From assembly GCF_009467825.1 (NCBI RefSeq), contig NZ_WIOK01000012.1:45531-109530 (forward strand): a stretch of 64,000 nucleotides of DNA, written 5' to 3'. Of this stretch, positions 62,401 through 64,000 are shown piece after piece (position 1 is the stretch's first letter; each line of letters opens with the position of its first letter). Both the position numbers and the translations under genes were made by a program. The notes under the pieces were generated by a model that ran no database searches, was not told the origin of the DNA, and saw nothing but the letters and a program-made list of their open reading frames with translations. This stretch comes from Cyclobacterium xiamenense (lineage in GTDB: Bacteria > Bacteroidota > Bacteroidia > Cytophagales > Cyclobacteriaceae).

Positions 62401-64000
62401 ATGAAAAGAAAACTACTGTACCTAATCAAAATGGTATCGAAGAACCTATTGTACGGATTGGTACTTCAATGTTTGTTCCTGACAACATTGATGGCGCACG
62501 AGATGCACGCCCAGATCATACCCATCGATGAATCCTATATTCGGCTGAAAAAAGCCGAATGGGATCTCGGAGAAGTTTTCCGCGAAGTGGAAAAAGAGAC
62601 GGATTACCAGTTCGTCTTTCCGGAAGAAATTTTGACTACTTCTACCCTACTGACCCTCAATAGCAAACGACAAACGGTCAATGCGTTGTTGGTAGACATC
62701 GCTCTTGGCGCCAACCTGCGATTTAAACAGGTGGATAACTCCATCTATGTAGCAAAGGGGAACCGCTCTCTTTCTGAATCGGCCGTAGAAATACGCATCG
62801 AAGCCCGCCCGATCACTGGAAAGATCGTTGACGCCAACGGAGAAGGAATTCCCGGGGCAACAGTTCTGGTGGAGGGAACTGCTACTGGCACGGCTTCAGA
62901 CATTGATGGGAACTTCAGCCTGGAAGTACCAGACAATGCCGTTCTGGTCATTTCTTACATCGGGTACGAATCCCAGCGTGTAGAAGTAGGCAATCAAAAT
63001 GAACTCACGATTACCCTGTCCGAAGACCTTTCCTCCCTGGATGAAATCGTGGTGGTCGGCTACGGTACGCAGAAAAAAGTAAACCTTACCGGAGCCGTGA
63101 GCACGGTCACCTCGGAGGACATCGTCAATCAACCGGTAGGCCAGACCTCCATGGCGCTTCAGGGAGTAGCGCCCGGTGTCACCATTACACAGCGAAGTGG
63201 GCAGCCCGGGCGCGACGGAGGTGCCATTCGTATCCGGGGCGTGGGAACGCTTGGAGATTCCAATCCGCTGGTCATGGTGGATGGGGTCGAGACCAGCATC
63301 AATAACGTGGATCCCAACGAAATAGAAAGCATCTCCATTTTGAAAGATGCCTCTTCCGCCGCCATTTACGGTGCACGGGCGGCCAATGGCGTGGTTTTGA
63401 TTACCACCAAACGAGGTGTGGAAGGCGTTCGGGTTAACTATAATATGTACGCGGGATTCCAGATGCCTACCCGGCTGCCGACGATCGTCGGAGCCCTGGA
63501 TCACATGGAAATGGCCAACGAAGCCTTCACCAACGTGGGCAACGACCCCCAATACTCCGAACAATTTCTCGCCGATTACCGGGCAGGCATGCCCTCCGAC
63601 CAGTATCCCGACACGGACTGGCAGGCGCTGACCATGAAAAATTCGGCCTTTATGCAAAATCACAACGTCAGCATCAATGCGGGCAGTGAGAAAGCCAAGG
63701 TATTTGGCTCCATCAGCTACCTGGACCAGGACGGAATTATTCCAAACACCGATTTCAACCGGTTTAACCTCCGGCTCAATTCGGACGTGAACGTTTCGGA
63801 AAAACTTACCCTGTCCACAGATTTATTTTTGAGCAGGTCGTTTCAGCGTGAACCATCCTCCGGTACCGGCTACGTGTTTCACTGGATGCGCCGCATTCCC
63901 GCCAACGAAGTAGGGATTCTATCCAATGGGCGATACGGAGAAGGCTGGAACGGGGACCATCCCCTGGCCCGTGCCCGGGACGGTGGCCTGCGTACCGTGG
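62401..64000 (+). CDS. SusC-type TonB-dependent receptor with STN domain, 3' truncated
   Basis: Open to the window end, so at least 533 aa are seen. Order: signal peptide (cleavage near MHAQI, about residue 37); STN domain (about 45-120, IRLKKAEWDLGEVFREVEKETD); carboxypeptidase-regulatory-like domain (about 137-215, ITGKIVDANGEGIPGATVLVEG); TonB box-like DEIVVVGYGTQKK; plug (about 230-355, IRGVGTLGDSNPLVMVDGV ... ISILKDASSAAIYGARAANGVVLITT); start of barrel. It imports glycans across the outer membrane, and its STN domain signals to the FecR/ECF pair upstream. A SusD partner is expected beyond the window. Confidence 0.96.
   Translation, partial: MKRKLLYLIKMVSKNLLYGLVLQCLFLTTLMAHEMHAQIIPIDESYIRLKKAEWDLGEVFREVEKETDYQFVFPEEILTTSTLLTLNSKRQTVNALLVDIALGANLRFKQVDNSIYVAKGNRSLSESAVEIRIEARPITGKIVDANGEGIPGATVLVEGTATGTASDIDGNFSLEVPDNAVLVISYIGYESQRVEVGNQNELTITLSEDLSSLDEIVVVGYGTQKKVNLTGAVSTVTSEDIVNQPVGQTSMALQGVAPGVTITQRSGQPGRDGGAIRIRGVGTLGDSNPLVMVDGVETSINNVDPNEIESISILKDASSAAIYGARAANGVVLITTKRGVEGVRVNYNMYAGFQMPTRLPTIVGALDHMEMANEAFTNVGNDPQYSEQFLADYRAGMPSDQYPDTDWQALTMKNSAFMQNHNVSINAGSEKAKVFGSISYLDQDGIIPNTDFNRFNLRLNSDVNVSEKLTLSTDLFLSRSFQREPSSGTGYVFHWMRRIPANEVGILSNGRYGEGWNGDHPLARARDGGLRTV

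Overview
This window comes from the chromosome of a Bacteroidota bacterium, probably of the Cytophagales/Saprospirales type; I cannot fix the genus. The evidence is a type IX secretion (T9SS) C-terminal sorting domain, a SusC-type TonB-dependent receptor behind an ECF sigma/FecR pair, NIPSNAP and DUF2490-type proteins, Bacteroidota-style TTTG/TAnnTTTG promoters, and many AT-rich spacers around coding DNA of middling GC. I see no rRNA, tRNA, CRISPR array, insertion sequence or prophage.

Layout. 1-1129 is the end of a large secreted malectin/PKD protein. 1462-16000 is mixed housekeeping and envelope genes: UDP-glucose dehydrogenase, an orphan BlaI repressor, a fatty acid desaturase, two beta-lactamase-fold proteins (one with every catalytic residue replaced), PhoD-like phosphatase, S41 peptidase, a TetR-AarF pair, an M81 (MlrC-like) peptidase, a DUF2490 barrel, a GreA-like factor and a small repeat lipoprotein. 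17419-21926 is a xylose operon (symporter, xylB, xylA). 21991-24468 encodes tagaturonate reductase and a LacI regulator. Divergent from these is a run (24727-30921) of exported Gfo/Idh/MocA oxidoreductases, two esterase-like hydrolases and a sugar isomerase/epimerase, followed by a two-domain esterase (31080-33182), class II aldolase, a PBP-like protein and a NIPSNAP protein.

36618-56860 is an exopolysaccharide locus: UDP-xylose synthase, a response regulator, a receiver-phosphoglycosyl transferase fusion, several glycosyltransferases, and a six-gene minus-strand operon (short TolC-like protein, Wzc-like co-polymerase, Wzy-like polymerase, two glycosyltransferases, Wzx flippase). It is followed by an acetyltransferase, a LytTR regulator, a 1378-residue hybrid kinase and another GT2. 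57083-64000 is a glycan-use region with a putative TIM-barrel glycosidase, a bicupin, and sigma/FecR/SusC.

How the genes fit together. Ugd and the UDP-glucuronate decarboxylase together make UDP-GlcA and UDP-Xyl for the exopolysaccharide, while xylT-xylB-xylA and uxaB degrade free xylose and galacturonate-derived tagaturonate. The most unusual item is the receiver domain fused to the initiating phosphoglycosyl transferase, which carries a four-cysteine insert and is translationally coupled to a separate response regulator. That arrangement suggests direct post-translational control of polysaccharide initiation.
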